NCBI GenBank assembly: GCA_025917655.1
Contig: CP084617.1
Coordinates: 1,116,001-1,180,000, forward strand
DNA length: 64,000 bases
From: Chlorella sorokiniana
Taxonomy: Eukaryota; Chlorophyta; Trebouxiophyceae; Chlorellales; Chlorellaceae
Direction: 5' to 3'
A program made the translations under genes and the position numbers. Positions 9,548-20,132 of the stretch are shown piece by piece (positions within the stretch are counted from its first letter, which is position 1; every line of letters begins with the position of its first letter). A model generated the notes under the pieces. That model worked only from the letters and a program-made list of their open reading frames with translations, was not told where the DNA came from and made no database searches.

Positions 9548-12500
9548 TCAGCCTGAAGATCGGCGGCACCAAAAAGGAGAAGCGTGGCAGAGAGCTTCAG
9601 CGGCGGGGCAGCTGGGCAAGACTCTCACGCGCCGCTGCCGTCGCCCAGCGGAGACGCTGCTGCGCCTTGCTGCCCTGCCGCTAGTAGCGGCTGCTGCTCC
9701 GCTGTGCCCACATCCGCCGCTGCCACAGGCACGACCGCTGCTGTTGGGCTGTCGCTGCCGCCGCCTGCCGGCAGGAGGTGCCCCTCCGCCGCTCTCAGGG
9801 TGCCATCCAGCGGTGAGGACAGCAGCGCAGGCTCGGCAGGCCCCGGCCCTCGGCCGCAGGCGGCGTGCCGTTGGCTGCCTGCGCAGCGCCGCCCAGCGTG
9901 TGCGCCACGGCTGCCGCCGCCGCGGGCGACGCGGGGACCCGGGGGAGGCCGCGGGCGGCAGGGAGGCCATGCGACGGGGCAGGCGCGGCGCGGGCCCCTC
10001 CTCCTCGCCCTCGCTCGAGCGGAACAGCGTGATCTCCTGCGGTATGGCAGCAACAGAACTGGTGACCCCCGACCGCGGGCACCGCTCCGCCACCTGCCTG
10101 CAGCACCTCTTGCGGGCGCGCCGCCGCCTCACGGGGGCATCCTCCCACGCTCATTCCCCACCGTTCCTCGCCTCAACTATCTCTCCCATCCCCCTCGTCT
10201 ATCTCTCCCATCCCCCCACCCCCCCCATCCAGGTACACGCTCGGTCGTCGCGGCCTGCGCGCGCGCGCCCCCCCCCCATCCCCGCCGCCGCCGCTGCAGC
10301 GCGGGTGCCCACCTGCTGCTTGAAGTAGCGGCGGTCCTCCTCGTCCACCAGCACGAGGTTGAGGAAGTAGCGCACCGAGAACTTGTTGAACACGTTCTGG
10401 TAGGAGGGGGAGAGCTCGTAGGGGCGCAGCGACAGCCTGCACGCAGCGGGGGTTTTGAGAGGGCGGCCCGGCGTGGTGAGATGGGGGCGCCGCGAAAAGC
10501 ATGCGGGTGCGAGCAAAGGCAGCCCGGGTGACAGCGGGAGGGGCGAGCGGGGTGGGCAGAGTCCGGCGTGGACGCCGAGAGCGTCAGGGGCAGAGAGTGC
10601 ATGGCCTGTCTAGATGCAGGCCCTTGCGCACGCGACGGCGGCGCTGCCCAGGCGACGGCGGCGGTGCACGGGCAAGGGTGGGAGGGGGGGGTCTGCAGCG
10701 CTCACCGTATGGGGATGGACTCTCCGCGCACCGGCGCCCCGTCCATGATCTCATACTTGGCCACAGTTTCTGCGGGTGTGTGTGTGGGGGGATGGGGGGC
10801 ACCTCGCGGCTGGGGGGCTGAGCCTCAGCGCCCGCAGCAGGGGCTCCACCGAGGGGGAGGGGAGGGGAGCGGAGGGGAGGGGGCAGGCAGCGCGGGCCCC
10901 ACCCGACTCGCTCTTGGCGGCGGCGCCCGCCCCGCTCGTCTCCCGCCGCCGGATCTCCAGCTCCATGTGCTTCAGCTTGATGCGCACCTGCGGCGGTACG
11001 GCGGTACGGCGGTGCACCTCAGCGGCTCTCGCCTTGATGCCTGCTCCCCCAGCCGGGCGCAAGCCGGCGCCAAAGGAGCCGTTGAAGCAGCGGCAGGGCC
11101 CGACGTTCCTGCCGCTGCGGGGCTCGCCCCCTCTGGTCTGGGCAGCGCACCAGCAGGAAGTGGATGCGGCCCAGCAGGAAGCGGCGGCGGCCCAGCAGGA
11201 AGCGGCGGCCCTCCCCCAGCAGGAAGCGGCGGCGCACCAGCAGGAAGTGGATGCGGCCCAGCAGGAAGCGGCGGCGGCCCAGCAGGAAGCGCGCCCCCGG
11301 GGCAGGAAGCCGCGGCGCACCAGCAGGAAGTGGATGCGGCCCAGCACGGTGTCGGCCAGGGCGTAGGCGCCGCGCTCGTACTCAAACTCGATGTGCAGGC
11401 AGTCCTCGATGCCCACCTCCATCTGCAGCGTTGAAGCATGGAACAAATCGAAACATTCAGGCGGGGGCAGAGGGCGGTGTGTGTGGGGGCCGCAGGGAGG
11501 GTGTGATCGGAATCGCAGAATGCGGCGAAGGGGCGGCCAAGGGGCTCACAAATGGTGGGGAGGGCCTGCGAACCCGGCGGACAGGCTAGCCAGCAAGAGG
11601 GGAACCAAAGCACCGGCACAAGCGCCAGGAACCAAAGCGCAGGCGTTGACAAAGGGTGCGGGTCTGCAGGGCCCCTGTCTCCCATGTTCAAACCAGCGCA
11701 CCTTGATGGGGGGGCCCGGGGGCGCCACCTGGGGTTGCGCACCCAGAACGGCGTCTCCTTGACCACGCTCTGGCCCATGCCGCGCGCCACGGTGACGCGC
11801 AGCAGGTACCGCACCTGGGCCTGCGGTACAGGCAGTGCGGGTGGCCAGGGGGCGGCCATGAAGCAGGCTCTGCCAGGCAGCGGCGGCGGGCAGCGGGGAC
11901 ATGGCGGGGCAGGCGGCGATGCACGTCTGTGTGGGTCAGGGGCAGCGGCACGCTTCCGCGCTGAGCGGCCAGCGCGTGGCGGCGGCGGGCAGCTGCGAGC
12001 TGCGTGGCGGCCTTAAGCTGCGTGCCTGTGAGCCACGGTACGACTCGTACTGCATCTCCACCGCCCCAAACTCAAAGGGCAGCGCCACCTGGGTGGTCAG
12101 GTCGCCGGGGGCGCGAGATCACGCACTGCGGGCGGCGGCGGGAGGAGGTCTCAGCGCTGCCCACGCCCAGCCTGCCAGCATCACGGGCGCCCTGCGCGCT
12201 GCGGCACACCGGCGCCATCCGCTGCAGCACCGGGCAGCTGCCTGCCCCCGCGTCTGGGTGCCGGGGCGGCGGCCTGCTGCCTGCGGCGGCGGCCTGCTGC
12301 CGGCGGCGAGCGGCGGCGCCCACCCAGTGACAGGAACTGGTGGGGTGGCCCCTCTCCGCCGCCAGCTCCACCTCCCCAGCAGCTGCACCCGGATGCCCTG
12401 GTGGTCAGCCCGCTTGCCCGGGATGGGGTCACCTTGACCTGCGGCGGCACGGCATCCGGTTTGGGGTGCTGTCGCTTCGCTGTAGCGGCGGCCCGGCGAC

Positions 12501-12915
12501 CGAGGGCGGGGCAGCCGGCGCGGCGCTCACACGACGATTGAGGGAGTTTTGGGCCCCGCGCACCTCCCCCGGAGATGGTGTCCTTGCTGGAGAACAACGG
12601 CATCGTTTCCAGCTCGTCCCGCCTGTTCTTCAGCGTCACGCTGGGCTGCACGCCGCCCGCCGCCGCCGCTGCGGCGTCGCTGGGCCGCAGCTCCAGCTGC
12701 ACCGTGCAGGCGGCGGAGCCCACCAGGCTGCCGAACAGCTTGTTCTGCGGCAGCGCGTCAGGGGGTGGGAGGGTCTGCATGATGCAGCAGGCGCAGCTGC
12801 GGCACTCCTGTGGCGGACGCCAGCCGCCAGCCGCCGCCTGTGCCTGAGCACGGGGAACGTGGGGCGCCTGCACGCAAGCTCATCGGCTTTCAAGAGCCTG
12901 TTGATCACTCACCAT
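9548..12915 (-). CDS. VPS26: VPS26, retromer core subunit (arrestin fold)
   Basis: Subunit of the retromer cargo-recognition complex (with VPS35 and VPS29), acting on endosome-to-Golgi/vacuole sorting. Exons: ATG at 12915-12913 directly followed by a GTGAGT donor; 12744-about 12570 (NKLFGSLVGSAACTVQLEL ... LFSSKDTISG); 12438-about 12330 (PGKRADHQGIRVQLLG in the restored frame); 12125-12026 (LPFEFGAVEMQYESYRGSQ); 11820-11702 (AQVRYLLRVTVARGMGQSVV); 11422-11321 (MEVGIEDCLHIEFEYERGAY); 10987-10903 (VRIKLKHMELEIRRRETSG); 10769-10706 (KYEIMDGAPVRGESIPIR); 10436-10313 (NKFSVRYFLNLVLVDEED); and from 10036 (EITLFRSSEGEEEGP). The MEVGIEDCLHIEF, KHMELEIRR, YEIMDGAPVRGESIP and FSVRYFLNLVLVDEEDRR blocks are diagnostic. 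At least five one-base frame losses fall in G/C runs (for example 12425-12428, 12374-12377, 12342-12345, 11731-11734). The Arg/Ala-rich tail to 9548 is doubtful. Confidence 0.9.
11145..11345. repeat. Minisatellite made of duplicated VPS26 exon edge
   Basis: Imperfect tandem array inside the VPS26 intron after exon 11422-11321, running into that exon's 3' end. The word GCGCACCAGCAGGAAGTGGA recurs at about 11145, 11232 and 11315, that is with 87- and 83-bp periods, and shorter CCAGCAGGAAGCGGCGG units fill the space between. The copy at 11315 is the real exon end with its donor, so each copy carries the same exon-edge and donor sequence. Confidence 0.8.
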
Positions 12916-13341
12916 GGCGCCCTACTCGTCCTAGGCTTCGCACAGACCGCGAGCCAGCAGTAAAGAAACGCGGGCTTTGTTGCGCCACCCCGAGACCCGC
13001 ACCACCCTTGCCCTTGAGGTCGGCAGTGCGTGGCTGCTCCCCGATCAGCGGAAGAGGGCTGCGATCGGAGCTGCACTCGGCAAAGAAGACGTTTGCGCGC
13101 TCAATGAGCGGTGTTCAGGCGCACTGGTCCTGATCAACTTGAGTTGTATATGCTGCAAGCTCAGGGGCGGTTTTGGCGGCCAGAACCCTCGCCTGAACTC
13201 CCTGCTGCGCGTCCAGCTCACTGACGTGATGAAATCGGTGTTTCAAAGCGATTTGAACAAACATACGAGTGAGAATCCATTTCGGAACCAGCACACGCTT
13301 CATACGGGGCCCCAAGCGACGATGCGAGTTTCGCTGGCTGT
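12916..13341. promoter_or_regulatory. Divergent promoter between VPS26 (-) and mTERF-like gene (+)
   Basis: Head-to-head spacer of about 430 bp. It should hold both promoters and leaders. No motif is clear enough to name. Confidence 0.35.
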
Positions 13342-14996
13342 GTGTTCAGTTCTTTCTGGCTGTCAATCATGCGCATGTCATCGATGCGGCGCTCCGCCAG
13401 CCCTCCATCCTCACAGCAGCGACCCTTGGCTCCAGCGGCAACAGCAGCGGCGGGCGGGAGTGCCGCACGCGGCGGCGGGCAGGGGTCCAGCGTCGCTGGG
13501 GGCATGAGCAGTCCCTCCCCAGAGGAACGTGCTGCGGAGGAGGCGGAGCTGGAGCTGGAGCTGGAACGCATTGAGGAGGACATGATGGAGCTCGGGGTGT
13601 TTGATGGCGCGGACCCCCACCCGCGGATAGTGCGCCGCCTTGCCGTCGTGGCGCACTGGCTGCTGGGGCCAGCATCTGTGGAGTCCCATGCCGCCTGGCG
13701 GCTGGTGCTCGAGCATGAGCTCAGCTTGGCAACCTGCGATCTGCACGACAGCCTGGCCCCCAAGTTCGAGCTGTTCCGGCGGCTGTGCGCGGCGGATCCC
13801 GGCAGCGGCACCGCGCTGGCACGAGCTCTGTGCTCCAGCCCTGGCGGCGCAGCGCTGGAGCTGCCGCCGCCCGCGTTCGCCGCTGCGCTGCACTTTGCGG
13901 CGGCGCAGCTGCAGCGGCTGAGCCGGCGGCGGTACGAGCAGCTGCACCGGCCGTACAGCCTCCTGCGCTTGGTGCAGCTGCACCCCGACCTGGCAGGCGG
14001 CCTGCTGTCGCAGCACCCACAGGGTTTTGAGCAGCACGCCGCGCCCTGGCTGCGTGAGCGGCTGGGCTGGGACGACGCGGCGCTGGCGGACGCCGCGCTG
14101 TCGCCCAGCCTGCCGCAGCTGTGCCGCCTGGACACGCAGCACGCGCAGCGCTGCCTGGACTGGCTGTTGGGGCTGGGGTTTGCCCCGCACGAGGCGGGGC
14201 AGCTGCTGGCGACAAACACGCGGCTGCTGGCGGGCCCCCAGGAGGAGCTGGCGGCGGCGGCCAAGCAGGTGCAAGAGCTGGCAGCGGCCCTGGGCGTGTC
14301 CTCGGGGCTGGCCGCCGCCCTGGCCCTCACGCAGCCATGGCTCACCGAAACCATGGCCGACCGCACGGCAACGCTGCTGCGCGCGCTGCAGGTGGGTGCC
14401 TGCGTTGGGGGCGGTCGCCTGCAGCTGGCTGATTCGTTGGAAATGGGGGCGGGGGAGGGGGTCCATGCGGCTTGGCTGTTGGGGGAGGGGAGGTGCTTGG
14501 GCGTTCATCTCCCGCGCGTGTCTCTGCTGCCGCCTGCGAGGCATTGTCATGGTGCAACGCCCCGCCCCCACTTTGAGCTTGGGGTTGGAAACCCCTCAGC
14601 CCTCCTTTTCTTCGGAAGACCCTCTGCATTTTTTTATCAGTTTACTGAACACCATCTGCTTTCCAGTCTTGGAACCCCCTTTCCCCTCTTCTGTGCCAGG
14701 ACACCGTGGGCATGAGCGAGGCGGAGGTGCAGCGCGTTGCTCTGGCGGGCGGCCTGGACGGCGGCGCCTTCACGCGCACCGACTATGGCCTGCAGCGCGC
14801 CACCAACCGCCTCAAGCAGCTGCTGATCGTGTTCGGCGACTGGCCCGCGGTGGCAGCCGCGCTGCAGGCCCACCCCCATGCACTGGCCATCTCCTGGCAG
14901 GATGTGGGCGGCTTGCTGGGCGAGCCGGCGCAGCGGCAGGCGTGGCAGGCGGTGGCAGCGATGCGCGCGGCTGAGCAGTCGGAAGGGCGCTCTTGA
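13342..14996 (+). CDS. mTERF-like helical-repeat protein, organelle-targeted
   Basis: Two exons, 13342-14391 and 14700-14996, joined in phase 0 (GTGGGT donor, CCAG acceptor), giving about 449 residues with no frame break. The N-terminus (MFSSFWLSIMRMSSMRRSAS) is rich in Ser, Arg and Met and lacks acids, as expected of an organelle presequence; Mets at 13369 and 13384 are other possible starts. After a Glu-rich linker the protein is a string of Leu-rich helical units, for example CLDWLLGLGFAPHEAGQLLA then LLAGPQEELAAAAKQVQELA, which resembles the mTERF unit (LGFxxxEhxxLLxxxPxLL...LxxLG). mTERF proteins bind organelle nucleic acids and affect transcription, splicing or ribosome assembly. The repeats are diverged, so other helical-repeat families cannot be excluded, and the target organelle is not decided. 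Confidence 0.6.
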
Positions 14997-15820
14997 GGGG
15001 CGCGCGCTTGGTGCACCTAAAGCAGCACCTCCTTCACCGCTCTGATGCCGGCCCTCAGTCTCCCTGCTTGAGGCTCAGCATTTGTAGGGATGCGGCCATG
15101 TGTGTTCGCAAGGAGGGCCAAAAGGTGCTGTTGGAGCCACATCCAGGCACCAGCTTCGCAGGGTGTGCCGCGGTTGATCTGGGCGTGGGAGGGAGGTGCG
15201 GAGGGAGCGAGGCAGCCGCAGTGGGACCCCGCCCCAGCAGCAGCGCGTGTGCAAAGGCAACACCCCCATGCTCCTCTGGTGCCGGCAGCGCCTCCTGACT
15301 GCCTCTCCACGATGCGTTCCTCATGCAGGGCTCTGAGATTTTCGTGTTCTGAGGTTTCCATGTGGGGAGCGAGGCGTTGCAATGTGACCCCTGCATACAA
15401 GGTGCTTGTGTGGCTGACGTGCGCCTCAACCAGCAAGGTTGCCGCTCAGCGCCGCAGGACGAGGCGTCCCTCCGTGTGACGTGTGACCTGAACCTGAACA
15501 CTCTCGTACAGTCATGCCTGTGCCGAGAAGCACACGAAGTGGATTGAAAAGCACATTGGCACCCTGCTTGCTGCACAGCACTGCAGCAGCGGGCGCAGGG
15601 CTGTCGCCGTGCCAGCTCCCGGCGCAAGGCAGCGGGGCTTGCATTGCTATGCAGCCACACTTCTCTCTGTCGGGCGATGCTGAGCCGTTAAAGCGTATGC
15701 AGAGCGAAAGAAACAGGGGAGGCGGGGGCTGGGCTGACAACCTTGTGAAGCGCTCGGAGTGCCGGAGGTACATTCAAGAAGAGCTGTGCAGACCAGCCGT
15801 AGCTGTTACCAGCTGCTGGT
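14997..15820. other. Convergent 3' region, no gene seen
   Basis: Tail-to-tail spacer between the mTERF-like gene (+) and the coiled-coil gene (-). Frames here have no domain. The coiled-coil gene may extend somewhat into it if its last frame is wrong. Confidence 0.35.
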
Positions 15821-18800
15821 CTACCCAGTGCTCGCTGCCGCTGGATGGGAGCATCCTTCGTCGCCGCTCCTTCTCCGGCGGCAGGCGGCTCCAACGTGTG
15901 CCTGTGTCTCAGCTGCCGCTGGCTGCTGACTGGTTTCTGCAAGCACCTCTGCTGAGCCTGTAAGCGCAAGAGCTCCCTGTGCCTCTGCTTGGGGAAGGGC
16001 CAGCTGTCCCTCTGCCGCGTCCGCCACCACATCGATTGCAGTGACCAGCATCACACCACTTCGTCCTGGTCCTATGCGCGTTTCCACGTCCTCTGTCGCT
16101 CCTGCTGCAGCCAGGGCACTCAGCTGCCCCTCAAACGGGCCGCCCTGCATTGCAGTGCTGGCCCCTGCTGCCAGTCGGTGCACGTTGCAGCTGCTGCGCT
16201 TGCTGCCTGCTGTGCGTGACAACGACATGCCTGCTAGGCACTCAGCTGCCAGCTCCAGCAAGCTTTGCTGGACCAGCTGCAGCTCAGCTTCTTCAACCTC
16301 CAGCAGAGCGGCACGCGGCTCGACCGAAGCAGCGGGCAGCTCCTGGGGGCGAACGCTGCCGCTGGTGCCTCCTCGTCTCCTGGCAGCGCCTCCTCACCGA
16401 CGCTCGGCCCATCCCCCGGCTGCGGCTCATCGGCGGAGCCGCTACACTCCTCAACGCCTCTTCCGTTGGACATGCTGGCCTCCAGCCAGAGCTGGACCGC
16501 CTCCTGCGCCTGCCCTGGGCCAAAATCAGGGAAGCCGGACAGCAACGCCAGAGCCTGCTCCTCCTCCGCTGCGTCTGCCGGGGCCGCAAGCGCCTCTGCT
16601 GCGCTGGCGCTCGCCGTGTGGGGCGACCCTGCCGCGCTGTGCCCCTTCGGCTCCTCATCATTGCTGGCCGCCGTGTCATCCACCCCAAATGCAGCCACCT
16701 CCTCTGCCAATGTGACCGGGTGCAGCCTAACCACACTGTCGCCGCTGCCGGCCTGCCCTTCCTGCTGCTGCTTGAGGATGTGGTCTTCGACTTGCGCCCT
16801 GAGGGACGTGCGCTCCTCGTCGCCAGGTGCGCTGAGTGCACCTCCTGCCAGCGCGCCCCACCCGGCTGCCAGCTCTGCCATGTCATCCGCACATGCTGCT
16901 GCCTCGTCTGGCAGGATCGACAGGCACACTGCTGGGGATGCTGCAGCGTCGCCTCCTGCCTCTGCTGGCTGAGCCGCAGCGCAACCCCCACTCTCAGCAG
17001 AGGGCGAATCCTCGAGGTGCTGCACATCCAGGACCGTGTCAGTTGAAGGCGGGACGGGCGGCGCCTCATTCACTGCACCCTGCCACATCGCACTGGCAGC
17101 TGCGGGCGTGTCCTCAGCTGATACTGCATCTGGGGCCGAGACCCCGCTGCCCCATCCATCAACGACTGGGCATCTTGGCTTTCGTCGCCAACATCCCGTG
17201 CGGATGGCTCGTACGGCGCTGGCAAGACTTGCTGCATCCCTGCCAGCGCAGCGTCAGCGGCACTCACGGGCCGCCCCTCCCCTGGCATCTGGCTTCCAGC
17301 TGCCGCCGCCAACTCAAGCGCCCAGCCAGCCGTGCTGTCGAAGTCTGCTTCGCGAGGCGTGGTGATGTGCCTGTCGTCAACCGAGCGCGGGTCAGGCGAC
17401 TGCTCGGCCTGCTCTGGCGCCAAATCAGTCTGCTCTGCAGAATTGCCAGCGCTGCTGTGCCCCTCCGTCTCCCACTCCCCGCTGTTGATGGCCAGCGGCT
17501 CGTAAAGGTCTAAAGGTTGCAGTTGGGCAGCCCGCGGTGCCTTGCCAGCAGCTGCCAGGATCCTGCGCCTGTCGGCCTCCTTCGCAGCGTCCATTGGGCT
17601 CAGCAGCCGGCGCCCCGCCGCCGAGGCGGCCTGCACAGAGCAGCTGGCAGCTGGGGTGAACAAAGCGCTCGTACGTTGCCTCATGCTCGAGCACATGACA
17701 TGCACCACCTGCGGCTCTGAGCGGCGCACCCTCAATCGTGCACGGCGGTCCGCCAGCTGGCGAAGCTCACCTGAACCTGGGCCCAGGCCTGCTGCGCCAG
17801 CTCAGCAGCAGCCGCCTGCCGCCTGGCCTGCCAGCCCTGCCTGCCAGCCCCCAGCTTGGGCAGGCCTGCCCGCGCCTGCGAGCCACCCAGGCCGCCACCC
17901 GTGACCGGGACCACGCCGCCGTGGCTCTCCATGCTCGCCTGCAGAGTGCTGATGCCAGACAGGCTGGCGCGTGCCCGCCCAACAGCCGCCGCGATCCCGG
18001 CGGCTGTGGGGAACACGGGCCGGCTGGCCAGCCTGCGCAGGGCGGACGCGTGGGTGCACGGCTGGGTGGCGGCGTGCGCCTGCTTGAGGGAGGGCAGGTG
18101 CTGGGCGCGCTGCGCCGCCAGCTGCCGCTCCCGCTCCGCCTCCTCCCGGCGCCTGCACGGGCAGCAGCTTGCTCACTGGCCACAAATGCGCAGACAGTCG
18201 GCCCACAGACCTGGAGAAAGGTGGGCAATGCAGGCTGGCAAGCTGCAAGGCACCCCGCCGAGCAAGCAAGCATGCTGATGAGCTCACCGGCGGAGGGCTT
18301 GAATCTTGTCGGCGGCCGTGGCCTCCAGCCTGCGCGCCAGGTACGCCTCGCGCTTGGCCTCCCGGGCAGCCAGCGTGCCCTGCAGCTGGGCGAAGCGGCG
18401 CTCCTGCGGCGGCGGGGGAGGTAGAGGGGAGGCAAGGAGGCCGTTTGTGGGGAGCTGTGGTACATGCCGGCTGGTCAGCGCCTGTTGGTGCGCCGTGGGG
18501 CAGCCAAAACCACATCCTGCGTCCCCCGCGCCCCTCACCCCCTCAAGCCAGTAATCCTTCAAAGGCGCTGGCCCCCAACCTGTGCCACCACAAGCTCCTG
18601 CTCCCGCTCCTCCCACAGCTGCTGCTCTTGACGCTCCAGCCGGGAGGGTCCCTGTGGGCAATGCCTCAGGGGGACACGCCTCCAGGTCCGGCGCCGGACT
18701 CGCCGCTGGCTGAGGGCTTGATTGCTGGGGCGGGCAACGCCTTTGCGGTGCCGTTGCGAGCGTAGTGCCCACGCAGGGCGGCAATGCGGGAGTCCTCGGC

Positions 18801-19192
18801 TGCAACGAACGGGCGGCAGCGCAGCGAGCCGGCATCATGGAAGGGGGTCAGCACAGACCAGAGAGAGATCAGACCAGGGTCAGCAAGAAAACAAGGCGCC
18901 GGCGGACCTTCTCCCTTGTCCAGCATCACAGCGGCGGGCTTTGCGCGCGGAAGGGTCGCCTGGCGGCCGCCGCCTGCCTGGGGGCGTTGCGGTTGGGCCG
19001 CCTCGCTGGCGGGCTGCCCCAGGCTGCACGCTGCGCAGCAAATCTGCCTGCACTTGGGCTTGAGCCCACCAAGCCAACTGCCCGCTCTGTAACGGGCTGT
19101 GCTGCGACATCCAGCATGCTACCGTCCAGAGTGAGGGTGGGCAAGCCGGGGGATGGCTGGGGAAGGCCCGCCGCCAACAGCACCTCTGCCAC
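15821..19192 (-). CDS. Large coiled-coil and low-complexity protein, function unknown
   Basis: Not recognised. A likely N-terminal exon starts at 19192 (MAEVLLAAGLPQPSPGLPTL). Further pieces between about 18805 and 17740 give EDSRIAALRGHYARNG, LERQEQQLWEEREQELVVAQ, then RRFAQLQGTLAAREAKREAY ... ATAADKIQALRR, and REEAERERQLAAQRAQHLPS, which are strongly charged heptad-like helices with good splice sites between them. From 17640 to 15821 the protein is acidic and Ala/Ser/Glu-rich (for example DAAKEADRRRILAAAGKAPR and RAALLEVEEAELQLVQQSLL). Frame is lost by one base at 17150-17153 and again at 16345-16349, both G/C runs; restoring one base in each gives a continuous coding-like frame. The overall look is a cytoskeletal, basal-body or scaffold protein, but that is only a guess from composition. 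Both ends are approximate. Confidence 0.5.
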
Positions 19193-20132
19193 TCATGCCG
19201 CAGTGCTGGGCGAGTCGCGTGCGGCTGCTTCCCGGACTCAGGAGCGGCAATTGTGTGCTGCCGGCTGTGAGAGAAGCAGCTTGCGCAATTGTGAGCCGCG
19301 GCTGTCCGAGAGAAGCAGGTTGCGGAGTTGACCGTGAGAGGAGGGCGCCTGATTGCGACGCCACAAACCGTGTAAAAGACACCGCGCTGACGACCGCGTT
19401 CAGAATGAATCATAAGCAGAAGCAATTGTGTGCTGCGTCAGCAGGGCCGCCGCACACCACGTGCTGCCTCCCAAGCCATGCGGCCAACTTACATTCTGCT
19501 GCAGTTTGTGCAGGTTTATGTGTATATTCTGGCTGAAAGTGCGCAGGCTGCAGCAGCCAGCTTGCAATCAGGTGAGCAGAGCACAAAAGCGGGGACGGAG
19601 CGGCTCAACGGCGATGCCAAAAGCAGTGTTTGGGAGTGGTTGGGGGTTCACTGGAGCTGAGCGGTACAAAACAACTTGAGCGTGGGCATGGCACCCGCAG
19701 GAGCAGGGCGTTGCCTGCAACCCGCGGTGCGCACGTGGAAAGGAGGCACGTCAGGCAGCAGGATGGCCGCCAGCTGTTGATAGCACGCGCCATCGAACTG
19801 CCTTACGGCAGCAATGAAGAATGTATGTATGGAAAGGCTGCGTCTGAGCCTGCGACGGCAAGGCTGCAGCGCCAAAATGGGCACGCCGCGGGGACAAGGA
19901 GAGCTTGGGGAGGGCTCAAAAGGGCTCGTGGTTTGGTGGAACAAACAAATGCGTCAAAGTGTCGGGTTCGCTCAGAGGCAGAGTGTACATGCAAAAGTTC
20001 AGACTGATCAACACGTTTTCTCTCGTTCGTTGTACAGAGCTGACGTGGCAGCGGGCTGCGCACGTTCGGCGCGGCCCCCTCGGCGGCGGTTGCCGCAGGG
20101 TGATGAGCAACGCAGGCACCCCCAGCACCGCC
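19193..20132. other. Intergenic region, no supported gene
   Basis: Lies between the start of the coiled-coil gene and the stop of the membrane-protein gene, both on the minus strand. It should contain the coiled-coil gene promoter and the 3' UTR of the membrane-protein gene. A plus-strand frame at 19430-19660 is short and hydrophobic in part but has no family resemblance or splice support. Confidence 0.35.
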
